From assembly GCF_000153405.2 (NCBI RefSeq), contig NC_020802.1, positions 2,871,883-2,935,882 of the forward strand: 64,000 bases of DNA, read 5' to 3'. The stretch is from Psychromonas sp. CNPT3 (lineage in GTDB: Bacteria > Pseudomonadota > Gammaproteobacteria > Enterobacterales > Psychromonadaceae). Under the pieces are notes generated by a model. It ran no database searches. It was not told the origin of the DNA and worked only from the letters and a program-made list of their open reading frames with translations. Positions 9,454-19,026 of this stretch are shown here, piece after piece. Every line of letters starts with the position of its first letter. Positions within the stretch are counted from its first letter, which is position 1. The translations under genes were made by a program, and so were the position numbers.

Positions 9454-10381
9454 CCACTTCTCTTTGTTGCTTGATAATATACAGCGGACGCTGCTTGGAT
9501 TCGTTATAAATTCGCGCGACATATTCACCCAGAATACCGATAGAAATCAGTTGTACTCCCCCCATAAATAAAATAGAGACTAATATTGAGGTCCAGCCAG
9601 TCTCCCAATGATCCGTCATCAAGCGAATATATACTGAATACAGTAACATCAGCATCGCAACCCCTGAACATGCAAAGCCCATCATAATCGATAATTTTAA
9701 CGGTTTAACTGAAAAGGATAAAATGCCGTCGATGCCAAATTTAAGCATCTTTGCTAACGGATATTTAGATTCACCCGCAAAACGTGCAGAGCGTTTATAA
9801 CTGATTGCCGTTTGATTAAAACCAATCCAACTGACCATACCTCTAATAAATCGAGATTTTTCCGGCATTGCTATTAAATGATCAACAACCTGCCTGTCCA
9901 TTAAACGAAAATCACCCGTATCAAGTGGAATTTTAACCTCTGACAAATAGTTTAATATTCTATAAAAACTTTTCGCGGTGAGAAGCTTAAACCACGATTC
10001 ACCTTCACGACTTGCTCTTGTTCCATAAACAACATCGAAACCTTCTTCCCACTTTATTATCATTTCTGCAATAACTTTTGGAGGATCTTGCAAATCAGCA
10101 TCGATCAAAACCACAGCATCACCCGTACTAACATCTAAACCGGCGCTCACTGCTTGTTGGTGACCAAAGTTACGTGAAAATGAAATAGTACGTACATTGT
10201 TATAACGTTTACTATGCGCCAGCAATTTTTTCTCTGTATCATCAGAACTACCATCATTGACAAAAATCAGCTCAAATTCATAATTTTTGATCCCCTGTGT
10301 TACCGATATCAATTCTGCAACGGTGGTATCTATAACCTCACTTTCATTAAAGCAAGGGATAACAATAGAAACTCTTTTCAT
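9422..10381 (-). CDS. gtrB: Polyprenyl-phosphate glycosyltransferase GtrB
   Basis: The start at 10381 is fixed by GGAGGA just upstream and gives 319 residues. The N-terminal GT2 domain shows RVSIVIPCFNESEVIDTTVA, the metal-binding DADLQDPP and YGTRASREGESWFK. Two C-terminal membrane helices follow (about residues 230-300). This is the GtrB/ArnC/DPM1-like family, which loads a hexose from UDP-sugar onto undecaprenyl phosphate at the cytoplasmic face. The downstream GtrA-GtrII fusion would flip and transfer it. Both genes look co-transcribed from the region before 10381. Confidence 0.9.
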   Translation of the reverse strand: MKRVSIVIPCFNESEVIDTTVAELISVTQGIKNYEFELIFVNDGSSDDTEKKLLAHSKRYNNVRTISFSRNFGHQQAVSAGLDVSTGDAVVLIDADLQDPPKVIAEMIIKWEEGFDVVYGTRASREGESWFKLLTAKSFYRILNYLSEVKIPLDTGDFRLMDRQVVDHLIAMPEKSRFIRGMVSWIGFNQTAISYKRSARFAGESKYPLAKMLKFGIDGILSFSVKPLKLSIMMGFACSGVAMLMLLYSVYIRLMTDHWETGWTSILVSILFMGGVQLISIGILGEYVARIYNESKQRPLYIIKQQREVDVQETDSITK

Positions 10382-10877
10382 ATTTCCTCCATAAAAACAT
10401 TTAATGTCCATCCTTATACTGATATAAATATTTTTATAATATTCACCAGTACCTAACGCCTTCTGTCTTAAAATCATTCGATTTCATTTTATAGGTCATA
10501 ACGTAATTTATTACTAAGAGTACAGATTTATAATGTAACTTCGCTTTTATAACCTAGGAAATTAGCTAGACAAAACGAATATAAGCTTAATCTTTTCTTT
10601 ATGAGTCTCATAGTTATTATTTACTACGGCGTTTTGAAAGATCCTCAAAAAGACCGTATAGACATTTGAACCTTTACTCTAAAAACCCTATCTCATACAA
10701 ACAATACTTAAAAACAAATCTTTCCCGTAAGTTGATCTTTCTAACTAAGTGCATTAAAAACTCTCCTATCATACATTTGTGCTTTTAATATTCTGATTTA
10801 ATTCTTTTTGCGATGCGCTATCGTGATTTTAAAGATATGCTTGTTGAATTAAAAAATATCAACAATAAGGAAAAGTA
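10382..10877. other. Intergenic region, divergent gtrB/ridA promoters
   Basis: About 500 AT-rich bases between divergent genes. No tRNA, repeat or convincing small gene was seen. The promoters of gtrB and ridA are expected here, but no clear regulatory site was recognised. Confidence 0.4.
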
Positions 10878-11252
10878 ATGCAAGCAATATACTCAGATAA
10901 CGTCGCTCCCGCTGTTGGGCCATATGCCCATGCTATAGATGCCAATAACACTCTTTATATGTCAGGACAGTTAGCATTAAATCCCCTCACCTTAAAACTT
11001 GAAGGTGAGTGTATTATTACTCAAGCAACACAAATGTTTAAAAATGTTAAAAGCATTCTTGATACAGCAGGCTATGATAAAAACAAAGTCGTTAAAACAA
11101 CCGTTTTTTTATCTGATATGGATAATTTTTCTAAGTTAAATGAACTTTATGCTGCATTTTTTGGGGAGCATAAACCAGCGAGGTCTTGCGTGGAAGTTGC
11201 GCGTTTACCAATGGATGCTCTGGTTGAAATAGAATTAATCGCTATTAAATAA
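10878..11252 (+). CDS. ridA: RidA family enamine/imine deaminase
   Basis: This 124-residue protein matches the usual RidA/YjgF length. It shows the family blocks NVAPAVGPYAHAI, YMSGQLALNP, KTTVFLSDMDNF and PARSCVEVARLP, the last with the conserved arginine that binds the substrate carboxylate. RidA trimers hydrolyse reactive 2-aminoacrylate and other enamines made by PLP enzymes, in the cytoplasm. The start follows AAGGAAAAG. It is a single-gene unit with no functional link to its neighbours. Confidence 0.93.
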   Translation: MQAIYSDNVAPAVGPYAHAIDANNTLYMSGQLALNPLTLKLEGECIITQATQMFKNVKSILDTAGYDKNKVVKTTVFLSDMDNFSKLNELYAAFFGEHKPARSCVEVARLPMDALVEIELIAIK

Positions 11253-11440
11253 TTAAAGAAGAAACACTGAAAAGTCATTTCGTAAGCAGTGCAATAGTAT
11301 CTAATATAAGGGCGGAATAATAATATCCGCTCCTATTTAGCCTTGTAGGTTCCCTTATACACCCACTATTTTTAGTACTTATACTTTTCGTTTTATACGA
11401 TTAGATCTATCTTATTTAATGAAGATCATTCAGAACAAGA

Positions 11441-12151
11441 TTACCAAGTGTATTTAATACCCACACGATAACGCGTTTGTCTGTTATCTGTAGTACGACT
11501 CTCTCTTACATTACCGACTTCAACAAAAGGACGCCATTTTTTACCATTAAGCCCATGAAATGCATACATAACTCTAAAGTTATAGAGATAATCAGAATTG
11601 CCATTATCAAATTCACTTATCGCATTACTTTCCATTTGTTGCCAATATTGCATCTCCATTTGGAAATCCCAATTACCACTTGCATAAGCAACCCAGGTAT
11701 CTAACTCTTGTATTTTAGAACGAATATCCGTCGTTGTATCCGCATAATCCCATAACTTCCATTTGTAACGAGCTTGAGTACGAAACCCACTATCAAAAGA
11801 GTAGTTTAAACGAACATAAGGAACGTACACTAATCCATCCGGATTAAAGTCCATTGACAGTCCGACGAGACCAAGTAAGTTACGGTTAAGTGCTTTATAA
11901 TAAAAAATAGAAAGCTCTGATCCATTCATCGACATGTCATTAAATGTTTTATTTTCGTCTTCATTATTATAACGAGCATCGAGCTCAAGGCCCAAATTTT
12001 CACCTGAATCTAAAAATATTTTAATCCTATCTGAATGTTTATTATTACCATCTTTATATTCATGCCTATATTCTAATGTGGTTTTATAATCATTACTAAA
12101 AGATGGTGTAGCTATCACTATCAATAGAGAAAATAGTATCGCTCTTTTCAT
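11441..12151 (-). CDS. KdgM-family outer membrane porin
   Basis: About 236 residues from the ATG at 12151, preceded by AAGGA; a TTG two codons earlier is rejected. A signal peptide ends near TPSFS, followed by NDYKTTLEYRHEYKDGN. Alternating beta-strand patterns run to the C terminus, which ends YRVGIKYTW with the terminal aromatic residue typical of beta-barrels. It resembles the small oligogalacturonate porins KdgM/NanC (12 strands, about 220-240 residues). The family passes acidic oligosaccharides. The actual substrate is unknown here, since no pectin or alginate genes are adjacent. Confidence 0.85.
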   Translation of the reverse strand: MKRAILFSLLIVIATPSFSNDYKTTLEYRHEYKDGNNKHSDRIKIFLDSGENLGLELDARYNNEDENKTFNDMSMNGSELSIFYYKALNRNLLGLVGLSMDFNPDGLVYVPYVRLNYSFDSGFRTQARYKWKLWDYADTTTDIRSKIQELDTWVAYASGNWDFQMEMQYWQQMESNAISEFDNGNSDYLYNFRVMYAFHGLNGKKWRPFVEVGNVRESRTTDNRQTRYRVGIKYTW

Positions 12152-12682
12152 TTTCAATATTCCTTATGTTGTTTTATTTATTCGCTGAAAAGATCAGTAT
12201 CAGAAAGAGATCCCTTTCTAAATGCAGAATATGAACTTTAATAATCAGCACATCAATAAAATTACAGTTTATTTTTAATTTTTGTGACATTTAGGCGCTT
12301 TTATTAAAAGATCGTTTTATTTTTATTGAAAAGGCGGAGTTTGGTTTCTATAGCCATTTTTTTGAAGTGTATTGATAATGAAATGAGGCATTCTTAACTT
12401 ACAAACGTCAGAGAAAATGAACAGATAATGTAGAGATTTAAGATGAGAAATAAACGAATAAGCTTATCCTGAAACCTGTCATAACTTACAATTCTTTTTA
12501 TTTATACCTATTCTCCTATTTGTGCGCAGTATCTCCTTTCTAAAATAAGTCAAAGCATTTTATAATTGCTAATGCTGTATTGATATAAACTAGATTGGTG
12601 TGATCTTATAAATTATAGTAACGTGTTGTTATATTGGTGCATATAGCGCCTTTTACTTTAGGTATCAGTTAAGAGAAATAAT
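12152..12682. other. Intergenic region, porin/tubulin-like gene
   Basis: About 530 bases between divergent genes. A CRP-like half site (TTGTGACA near 12286) lies upstream of the porin gene, as would suit a sugar porin, but the second half is poor. Nothing else could be supported. Confidence 0.35.
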
Positions 12683-14902
12683 ATGGAAATCAAAAAAAGT
12701 GCGCTAAAAGAAAAAAATCATGACAGTGAAGCTTTCAATAATACAGAGTTAGAAGAGTCTAAAAACAACTCAATTAATGAAGAAAAAGAAATATCAATGA
12801 ATTCTCAGAGCATACTAGATGATCATGTTCCTTCTAGCTCTAAACACATGTATTTCATTGAAGATGATACTCAACGTATTTTAGAAAACTTAACTGAATT
12901 AAAAAAACAAATATATCCTTTACATGATAATTTTTCGGTCGAAGATCAAACCAATGCACCATTCCCATCTGTTTGTTTAATTGGTTTAGGACGCTGTGGC
13001 TCGAACATCTCTTTAGATCTTGCTAATCTGGTTTATAACGCGCGTAATTATTACCTTAATGACTTCCAAAAATCAGGAGCCAAAACAAAGAATCAAAGCT
13101 CACTGACGACTCAATGGATAAAAAACACATTAGGCATTAAAGATAAACACAATAAACACGCGGCGTTTTTAATTGAACCCTTTGTGATCTTAGGCGATTT
13201 AGACCAAGATATCTCTGGCAGAGTACATTATTCTTACATGGATGGTAAACATAGCCTTTTAGACGGTTATCCTAAAATGAAAATAATGGACCTTTCCGAA
13301 GTACATGCGGGTGGATCAGGTAACGCACCTGTATTAGGCCAATATTTAGCAAAAATCATTCTCAACAAAGGTGCGGAGAAATTTTTAAATAAAGATTGGA
13401 AATCCATTCATTCTTACCTTATTGATTCTTGTGGTATTAAAGCCAATCAATCACGCTTATTCTTTTATATCTTTAGTGCAGGCGGTGGTACAGGCTCTGG
13501 TATGGCATCAGAATTTGGCTTAGCACAACAATATGCTTATATGAGCAAAACATTACACACTGAGAAAAAAATACAGAGCGAACGCCGTAGTGATGCGCAT
13601 TCCTTTGTATTTGAGCCCATCTTTAGTAGCGGTATCTGTATATTACCCAATATCGCTTGTCAGAGCGTTGAAATCTCAGAAGCCTTACATATCAATGCGG
13701 GCCGCTTATTATGTAAATACCTCTCTGAAGAGTGGGACTTTTCTTATAATGTAGATCGCGAAGACCATGAAAGTGACCGTACTATTGTAGATCGATTACG
13801 CCCTTGGAATTCAATGATGCTGATATCAAATGATATTATGCGTTATGCCGAAGAGGCCGATGGTGGCAGCATGGAAAATGTTGATGTAAACACCATGGAA
13901 AAATATGCAAACCAATATATTTCACAGCAAATATTTAATATATTAACTGCGCAAGCGGTAACTAAAGATTACGACCAAGATTACTTCCGCCGAGCGGGTG
14001 TGGATATCAGTGATACCATTCGCTTAGATGCCAATGATTTATTTATGAGTTTAGCAGGCCCTGTGACCATCGCTTATGCAGAGTCAACGGTTAAGAAAAC
14101 CGCTCCCATTATTAATGGCCGCCAAGAAGACAGTGAATTAGTTGAATTAGATATTGACGATCTTTTCTTCCGCTCCATCGATCTTCCTCATTTTAATAAA
14201 GATACACGCGCGATTGAAGGCGTGAGTTTATTACCCATGAAAGCTGAAATTTACCGCGAACATCTTGCCGAGTGCCGTGATAATAATTACGATACCAGTA
14301 AACTAAAAGAGATCCTCTTTTTTAATAAATGTTCATCTGTGGTCTCTATTATCTCATTACCAAAAGATTACAAACTTTCATACATGGACTTAAACCGTTT
14401 AAAGACGCATCTTAATAGTTTATTCCCGAACACGACCTTGAAACGCTATGCGTTAGTCATTGGCGCATCCGAAAATATTTCATTAACCACCTTAATTGCA
14501 AAAAGCCCTTGTTTAAGTGATGATTTTTTAACTTTAATTGTCTCTTACGTAAAACGTTGCTTTGCAAAAAATGAATATTGCTTTGATGATAACTTTGATG
14601 ATGCCTTCTTAAACTTTATTACTAGTGATGATTTTGACGAAGCAGGGCTTGATAAAATGATTTCTGAGTTTGAAAATCCAGCGAAAATTTTAGATACTAA
14701 CTGGCACGCCATCAAACCAATGTATGAAAAGAAATATCGCGAAATATTAGGTGATGAAGAAAAATTCATTTCTATTAATGATATCCGCTTAACCTCAACA
14801 AACGTTAAACGCGCGATTAAATACTTACGTGAAATTTATCGTTACCGAGTCAGTAAAACAAAACTTATCTCACTGAATGGCAAAAAGAAAACCAGTAAAT
14901 AA
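12683..14902 (+). CDS. Tubulin/FtsZ-superfamily protein, function unknown
   Basis: This 739-residue protein begins with an acidic, low-complexity region of ~85 residues. A Rossmann-type nucleotide site follows, CLIGLGRCGSNI at about 98-109. The tubulin signature GGGTGSG is at 267-273, followed by an FtsZ-like LISND at ~380-384. A candidate T7 loop, LDANDLF, is at 448-454, where the acidic residues would complete a partner's GTPase site. After ~500 the sequence is not recognised, and it ends in a basic tail (KKKTSK). It is far longer than FtsZ (about 390) and stands alone, so it is not the division gene. The layout resembles the poorly studied Tubulin_2-type families. A cytoskeletal GTPase role is inference. 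The start follows AAGAGA, and a hairpin terminator follows the stop. Confidence 0.75.
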   Translation: MEIKKSALKEKNHDSEAFNNTELEESKNNSINEEKEISMNSQSILDDHVPSSSKHMYFIEDDTQRILENLTELKKQIYPLHDNFSVEDQTNAPFPSVCLIGLGRCGSNISLDLANLVYNARNYYLNDFQKSGAKTKNQSSLTTQWIKNTLGIKDKHNKHAAFLIEPFVILGDLDQDISGRVHYSYMDGKHSLLDGYPKMKIMDLSEVHAGGSGNAPVLGQYLAKIILNKGAEKFLNKDWKSIHSYLIDSCGIKANQSRLFFYIFSAGGGTGSGMASEFGLAQQYAYMSKTLHTEKKIQSERRSDAHSFVFEPIFSSGICILPNIACQSVEISEALHINAGRLLCKYLSEEWDFSYNVDREDHESDRTIVDRLRPWNSMMLISNDIMRYAEEADGGSMENVDVNTMEKYANQYISQQIFNILTAQAVTKDYDQDYFRRAGVDISDTIRLDANDLFMSLAGPVTIAYAESTVKKTAPIINGRQEDSELVELDIDDLFFRSIDLPHFNKDTRAIEGVSLLPMKAEIYREHLAECRDNNYDTSKLKEILFFNKCSSVVSIISLPKDYKLSYMDLNRLKTHLNSLFPNTTLKRYALVIGASENISLTTLIAKSPCLSDDFLTLIVSYVKRCFAKNEYCFDDNFDDAFLNFITSDDFDEAGLDKMISEFENPAKILDTNWHAIKPMYEKKYREILGDEEKFISINDIRLTSTNVKRAIKYLREIYRYRVSKTKLISLNGKKKTSK

Positions 14903-14931
14903 ATAAGTAAGCACTCCTCTGTCATTGTAAT

Positions 14932-14966
14932 AAAGGCTCAAGCGCACTTAAGTCGCTTGAGCCTTT
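14932..14966 (+). terminator. Hairpin after the tubulin-like gene
   Basis: A 13-bp perfect stem (AAAGGCTCAAGCG paired with CGCTTGAGCCTTT) encloses a nine-base loop 30 bp past the stop codon. The T-tract is short, so termination may be partly factor-dependent. Confidence 0.7.
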
Positions 14967-15280
14967 AGCTCTTCGCACCATCAGCTTGGCTTTTCTATTG
15001 CCTTATACGTAGCCAATCAAAAAAAACAGCGCCCAAAAGCAGTTAAAGTGGCAGAGTGCTATTACAAATCCTCAAATCCTCAAATCACGGGATTATTCTA
15101 AATTAAAACAGCCTAGTGAACGATGATAAATAGACTCTTCGGCTTTTTAATTAAACAAAGCCTTTGTGGATTTATAACAAAATACATTGATTTAACGCAA
15201 GATTAACCTATAGGTAACTCTTTATGATAAGCCCTAGCATAATTCTGCTTGTTTTTTTGAGAAGCAGACGTTAAAAAGAT

Positions 15281-15372
15281 GGAAGTTGATGAGGTCTGGT
15301 GGCCTTCTCGGTCTTCAAAACCGATGTAAGCCGAATAGGCTTTGGCAAGTTCGATTCTTGCCTCTTCCGCCA
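15281..15372 (+). tRNA. selC: tRNA-Sec (UCA anticodon)
   Basis: This 92-nt gene has the long-variable-arm layout of bacterial tRNA-Sec. The anticodon loop CTTCAAA carries TCA, flanked by a 5-bp stem TCGGT/ACCGA. There is a six-pair D stem (GAGGTC/GGCCTT), a variable arm AAGCC/GGCTT, a T arm GCAAG-TTCGATT-CTTGC, and an encoded CCA after discriminator G. The acceptor should have eight pairs. Pairs 1-5 (GGAAG/CTTCC) and 8 are good, but 6 and 7 read U-U and U-C, which is unusual. It decodes UGA with SelB, whose gene follows downstream, and serves fdhF in this window. Confidence 0.93.
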
Positions 15373-15423
15373 AATAGCTAAACTCACTCAAATCGATCTG
15401 AAAATGATCGTAATGAGATATTT

Positions 15424-15584
15424 ATAGCAAAGAAATTAATTAAGTTTTCATGTATTGCGCAGAAAAAATTAACACTAGCAAGGCGTGAGTTGCAGGAGAT
15501 AGTTGTTCTCACTTCAAAACTCACAACGCAGCTAGGGATAATTTCAACAAGCAAGACGGGTAACCTTTTTAGTTCCTTTGGTAT
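15424..15584 (-). repeat. 161-bp inverted-repeat element, copy 1
   Basis: Copy 1 is in the opposite orientation to copies 2-4. Its right end reads TTAGTTCCTTTGGTAT and its left end is a worn version (ATAGCAAAGAAATTAAT) of the terminal repeat. The interior (GTTGTTCTCACTTCAAAACT) matches the other copies at most positions. It lies between tRNA-Sec and selA. Confidence 0.88.
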
Positions 15585-15691
15585 TATTGCCTATATCCCA
15601 ACTATTAACCGCCACATTGAGACTTTCTCTGCGTGATAGCATTATGATTAGGCTGGCGCTCTAAACGAATAATCGCATATAGGTAAATCTT

Positions 15692-17056
15692 ATGACCTCT
15701 CTCTCCTCTACTATTAATTATCGATTACCTCAAATTGAAAAAGTTTTACAACTACATGAACTTCAATTTTATATCAATAGTTTAAGTCGCCCTATTGTCA
15801 CTCGTTTAATACAAAAAGAGTTAGATTCTATCCGCCAATCGGATGAATTTAAACAGCAAGGTTGTGATGCTATCAACGTCATAGAGCGTATTGTGTCTCG
15901 TTGCTCTCAAACTCAGTATAAGAAACTGCAACGCGTGATAAATGCAACGGGTACGGTGATCCACACTAATTTAGGAAGATCTCCTATTAATGCTGAGATT
16001 TGGGACAGTGTTCGTGGTATTAATATCGGTTATAACAACTTAGAGCTACAAATTTCATCCGGAAAACGAGGCGGACGTAAAGGTATCATGGGTGAATTAT
16101 TACAAGCACTAACCGGCGCCGAAGATGCTGTGATCGTTAATAATAATGCCTCTTCGGTTTATCTGATTTTAGCCGAGCTTGCAAAGGGTAAAGAGGTGAT
16201 TGTTTCCCGCGGTGAGCAAATTCAAATTGGAGGAGGATTTCGTATTCCCGATATTCTCGCTTTAACGGGCGCAAAAATGGTTGAAGTGGGTAGTACCAAT
16301 ATTACCACTGCAGATGATTATATTAACGCCATCACGCCCGAAACCGCATTAATACTGATGGTGCATCAATCTAACTTTACAATTCAAGGGTTTACTGAAA
16401 AACCAGATATTGCCGATGTCGCCAAACGCCTGCCAGCACATATTATTTTAGCGGTTGATCAAGGCTCAGGCCTTAGCAATGAGACGCTTTCACAAAGTGA
16501 GATATGCATTGCACAGTACATAAAATGGGGCGCTGATTTAGTGTGTTTTTCTGGCGATAAGATATTGGGTGGACCACAGTCTGGTATTATTTGTGGTCGT
16601 CATGCTTTGATAGCTTTACTTGAAAAAAATCCAATGATGCGCACATTTCGACCAAGTCGTATTATCTATTCCTTACTCGAAGCATTACTTATCAAAAAAC
16701 TCAATAAAGCTAATTCGGGTAAAGGCATCGCCCAACGAACCATTGACGATCAGCAAAACATCCATGACAAAGCTAAGCGCTTAGTCGCCCTTTTTCCGCA
16801 ATACTTAACCTTAAAATCACTGCCCTTAGTCATTGGCGGTGGCACCTTACCCAATACACAATACGTATCAACAGGTGTCTCGATAAAATGTGAAGGGCAC
16901 TGCGCTGAAGCAATAAGCAGTGCACTGCGCCAAGCGCCAAATCCCATTATTACCACCATTAAAAATGCTGAGGTTCTTTGCCATTTAGCAGCAGTAAATG
17001 ATGATGATTACCTTATTTTGCAGCAAAAACTGCAATTGTACTTTCAACAATTATGA
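15692..17056 (+). CDS. selA: L-seryl-tRNA(Sec) selenium transferase
   Basis: This 454-residue PLP enzyme is close in length to E. coli SelA (463). Family features are NATGTVIHTNLGRSP near residue 85, the SGKRGGR block near 124, VNNNASSVYLIL, and the PLP-binding lysine K290 in CFSGDKILGGPQSG. SelA converts Ser-tRNA(Sec) to Sec-tRNA(Sec) using selenophosphate. The tRNA lies 320 bp upstream and selB overlaps its stop by four bases (ATGA). The start follows AGGTAA. selD, which makes selenophosphate, is not in this window. Confidence 0.97.
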   Translation: MTSLSSTINYRLPQIEKVLQLHELQFYINSLSRPIVTRLIQKELDSIRQSDEFKQQGCDAINVIERIVSRCSQTQYKKLQRVINATGTVIHTNLGRSPINAEIWDSVRGINIGYNNLELQISSGKRGGRKGIMGELLQALTGAEDAVIVNNNASSVYLILAELAKGKEVIVSRGEQIQIGGGFRIPDILALTGAKMVEVGSTNITTADDYINAITPETALILMVHQSNFTIQGFTEKPDIADVAKRLPAHIILAVDQGSGLSNETLSQSEICIAQYIKWGADLVCFSGDKILGGPQSGIICGRHALIALLEKNPMMRTFRPSRIIYSLLEALLIKKLNKANSGKGIAQRTIDDQQNIHDKAKRLVALFPQYLTLKSLPLVIGGGTLPNTQYVSTGVSIKCEGHCAEAISSALRQAPNPIITTIKNAEVLCHLAAVNDDDYLILQQKLQLYFQQL

Positions 17057-18945
17057 AGACTATGAGCCAAAAAATACTTTCGACGTATCATGCTTCTATT
17101 GGCATTATTGGCCATGTTGATCATGGAAAAACGACGCTTATTCACGCGCTTACCGGCATTTTAACGGCCAGAGAGCACGAACAAAAATGCGGTATGACCC
17201 AAGATCTTGGTTTCGCTTATTTTTGTGATCCACAGGGTAACAATATCGGCATTGTTGATGTCCCGGGCCATGAACGTTATATCCGTAATATGGTGTCTGG
17301 CATTGCCAATTTAAACGCGGTGATCTTAGTTATTTCTGCGACGGAAGGTTGGATGCCAATGACCACTGATCATGTGCAAATTGCACAAGCATTAGGTCAA
17401 ACCAATATTATTATTTGCATCAATAAATCAGATTTAGTCTCAGAGAAAGAGCTCCTTGTATTAGAAGAGATCGTTTTAGAACGTCTTATGGACATGACAG
17501 ATATTGTACCCGACATTGTTTGCGTCTCAGCGCGTACAAAAAAGGGCATAGATTTACTTAAAAATCTCATTATCAAAGCAGTCTCGACTTCTGCATCAGA
17601 ACAATCCATACAGCCTCAATGCCCCGATAATAAAGAAAATAGCATTCCAGCTCGGCTTTATATTGATCGCAGTTTTACTATCAAAGGCATTGGCACAGTC
17701 GTAACCGGTACGCTGGCACAAGGCACTCTTAATGTTAATGATAAAGTCTACATCGCCTCTTCTTCTATAAAAAATCAACAATCACAAGCGTTTAAAGTGC
17801 GCAGTTTACAATCTTATCATCAACAATGTGACACAGTACAAAGCATCAGCCGTGTGGCCATTTGTTTAAAAGGTGTCAAACGTAAAGATATTAAACGCGG
17901 GGATTGTTTGATGTCTGATGCAAGTGCCTGTGAAATGACCGACCAATTGATTGTACGGCTCTCCGATAGCATCAAATTTGTACCTAAATTAAAAAGTTAT
18001 AAAAACATTGAAATTTCGTTAGGCAGTTGGCATGGATATGGGCAGCTTATCTACCTTAAAGACACAAACCTTGTCCGCCTAAAACTAAGCCAACCTGCCC
18101 CTGTTTATTTTGGTCAACCTATCGCATTAATTCGCCATGGTGGCAGTACGTTAATTCATGGCGGTTTTATTGTGTGGACGTCAGAGGTTACCGGATTTTT
18201 ACGACGTAAGTTATATCACGTTCTAAATACCCTTAGCTTACCGATTAAAACGCAACAATGCGCTCAAATACAGTTTTCACTGCGCGGTTATATTGAGCGT
18301 AAAGACATTGCTAGCAACGCAATCACTAGCAACATGATAACTCATCAGCAATGGCTTCTTGATAAGCAGTGGCTAGAGACGCAAACAGAGCTGATTAAAA
18401 CTCATTTGTTCAGTGCTAATGTTGCCATGGGAAGTGCCGAATTAAGTCAGCATTTACACCTCGATATACAAGCCATTGAGGTGCTCACACAATATTTGAA
18501 AACACAAAAAGTGATGCATTTAAGTTACGCTAAATGGGTGTTAGGTGATGGCGATTCTGAAGATGATCTCAGTGCTGACGCGCAGAGCTTCTTATCGATC
18601 ATTCGCGATAAAGGAAAGGCAGGGTTTGAATTAAGTAAAGAAGATCTTACAACTGCTGAAAAAGCACAACTTCGAAACCTTGCTCGCCTCAAATATATCG
18701 TACACATCGAAGGCGATATTTATTACGATCAGCTACTCTACCGCACTTTAATAAAAGCCATTATTGCAACGCATGTAAAGGGCGATAGGATAAATATGAA
18801 TGATATTAAAGAGCGCAGTGGCTTAAGTCGCAAATACGCAATTCCACTCGCTAATCGCATGCAACAAGATGGCTGGGTTCGGCGCCAAGAAAATGAGCGC
18901 ATTATTTTAAAAGCATACAGTGAAGAAACTCTTATTATTAAATAA
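17053..18945 (+). CDS. selB: Selenocysteine-specific elongation factor
   Basis: SelB has 630 residues. The EF-Tu-like GTPase part shows GHVDHGKTTLIHALTG (G1), VDVPGHERYIRNMV (G3) and NKSDL (G4). Beta-barrel domains and four C-terminal winged helices follow, which read the SECIS hairpin. The last wing ends AIPLANRMQQDGWVRRQENERI. It brings Sec-tRNA to the ribosome at UGA codons followed by a SECIS, here that of fdhF. The ATG overlaps the selA stop, so the two are translationally coupled. The alternative ATG four codons on is less likely given the overlap. Confidence 0.97.
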   Translation: MKTMSQKILSTYHASIGIIGHVDHGKTTLIHALTGILTAREHEQKCGMTQDLGFAYFCDPQGNNIGIVDVPGHERYIRNMVSGIANLNAVILVISATEGWMPMTTDHVQIAQALGQTNIIICINKSDLVSEKELLVLEEIVLERLMDMTDIVPDIVCVSARTKKGIDLLKNLIIKAVSTSASEQSIQPQCPDNKENSIPARLYIDRSFTIKGIGTVVTGTLAQGTLNVNDKVYIASSSIKNQQSQAFKVRSLQSYHQQCDTVQSISRVAICLKGVKRKDIKRGDCLMSDASACEMTDQLIVRLSDSIKFVPKLKSYKNIEISLGSWHGYGQLIYLKDTNLVRLKLSQPAPVYFGQPIALIRHGGSTLIHGGFIVWTSEVTGFLRRKLYHVLNTLSLPIKTQQCAQIQFSLRGYIERKDIASNAITSNMITHQQWLLDKQWLETQTELIKTHLFSANVAMGSAELSQHLHLDIQAIEVLTQYLKTQKVMHLSYAKWVLGDGDSEDDLSADAQSFLSIIRDKGKAGFELSKEDLTTAEKAQLRNLARLKYIVHIEGDIYYDQLLYRTLIKAIIATHVKGDRINMNDIKERSGLSRKYAIPLANRMQQDGWVRRQENERIILKAYSEETLIIK

Positions 18946-18956
18946 TACGTTTCACG

Positions 18957-18994
18957 AAAAAAGGGCTAAGATTTTTAAATCTTAGCCCTTTTTT
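18957..18994. terminator. Bidirectional terminator after selB
   Basis: A stem of GGGCTAAGATT and AATCTTAGCCC is flanked by A- and T-tracts. It lies between the convergent selB and the rhodanese gene. Confidence 0.92.
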
Positions 18995-19026
18995 GTAGGT
19001 GATGAGATATGCGCTTAAATTGGCAT

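Noticed and set aside
15203-15391. Possible 62-residue protein on the minus strand
   Set aside because: It runs antisense through tRNA-Sec, and its apparent sequence is simply that of the tRNA gene.
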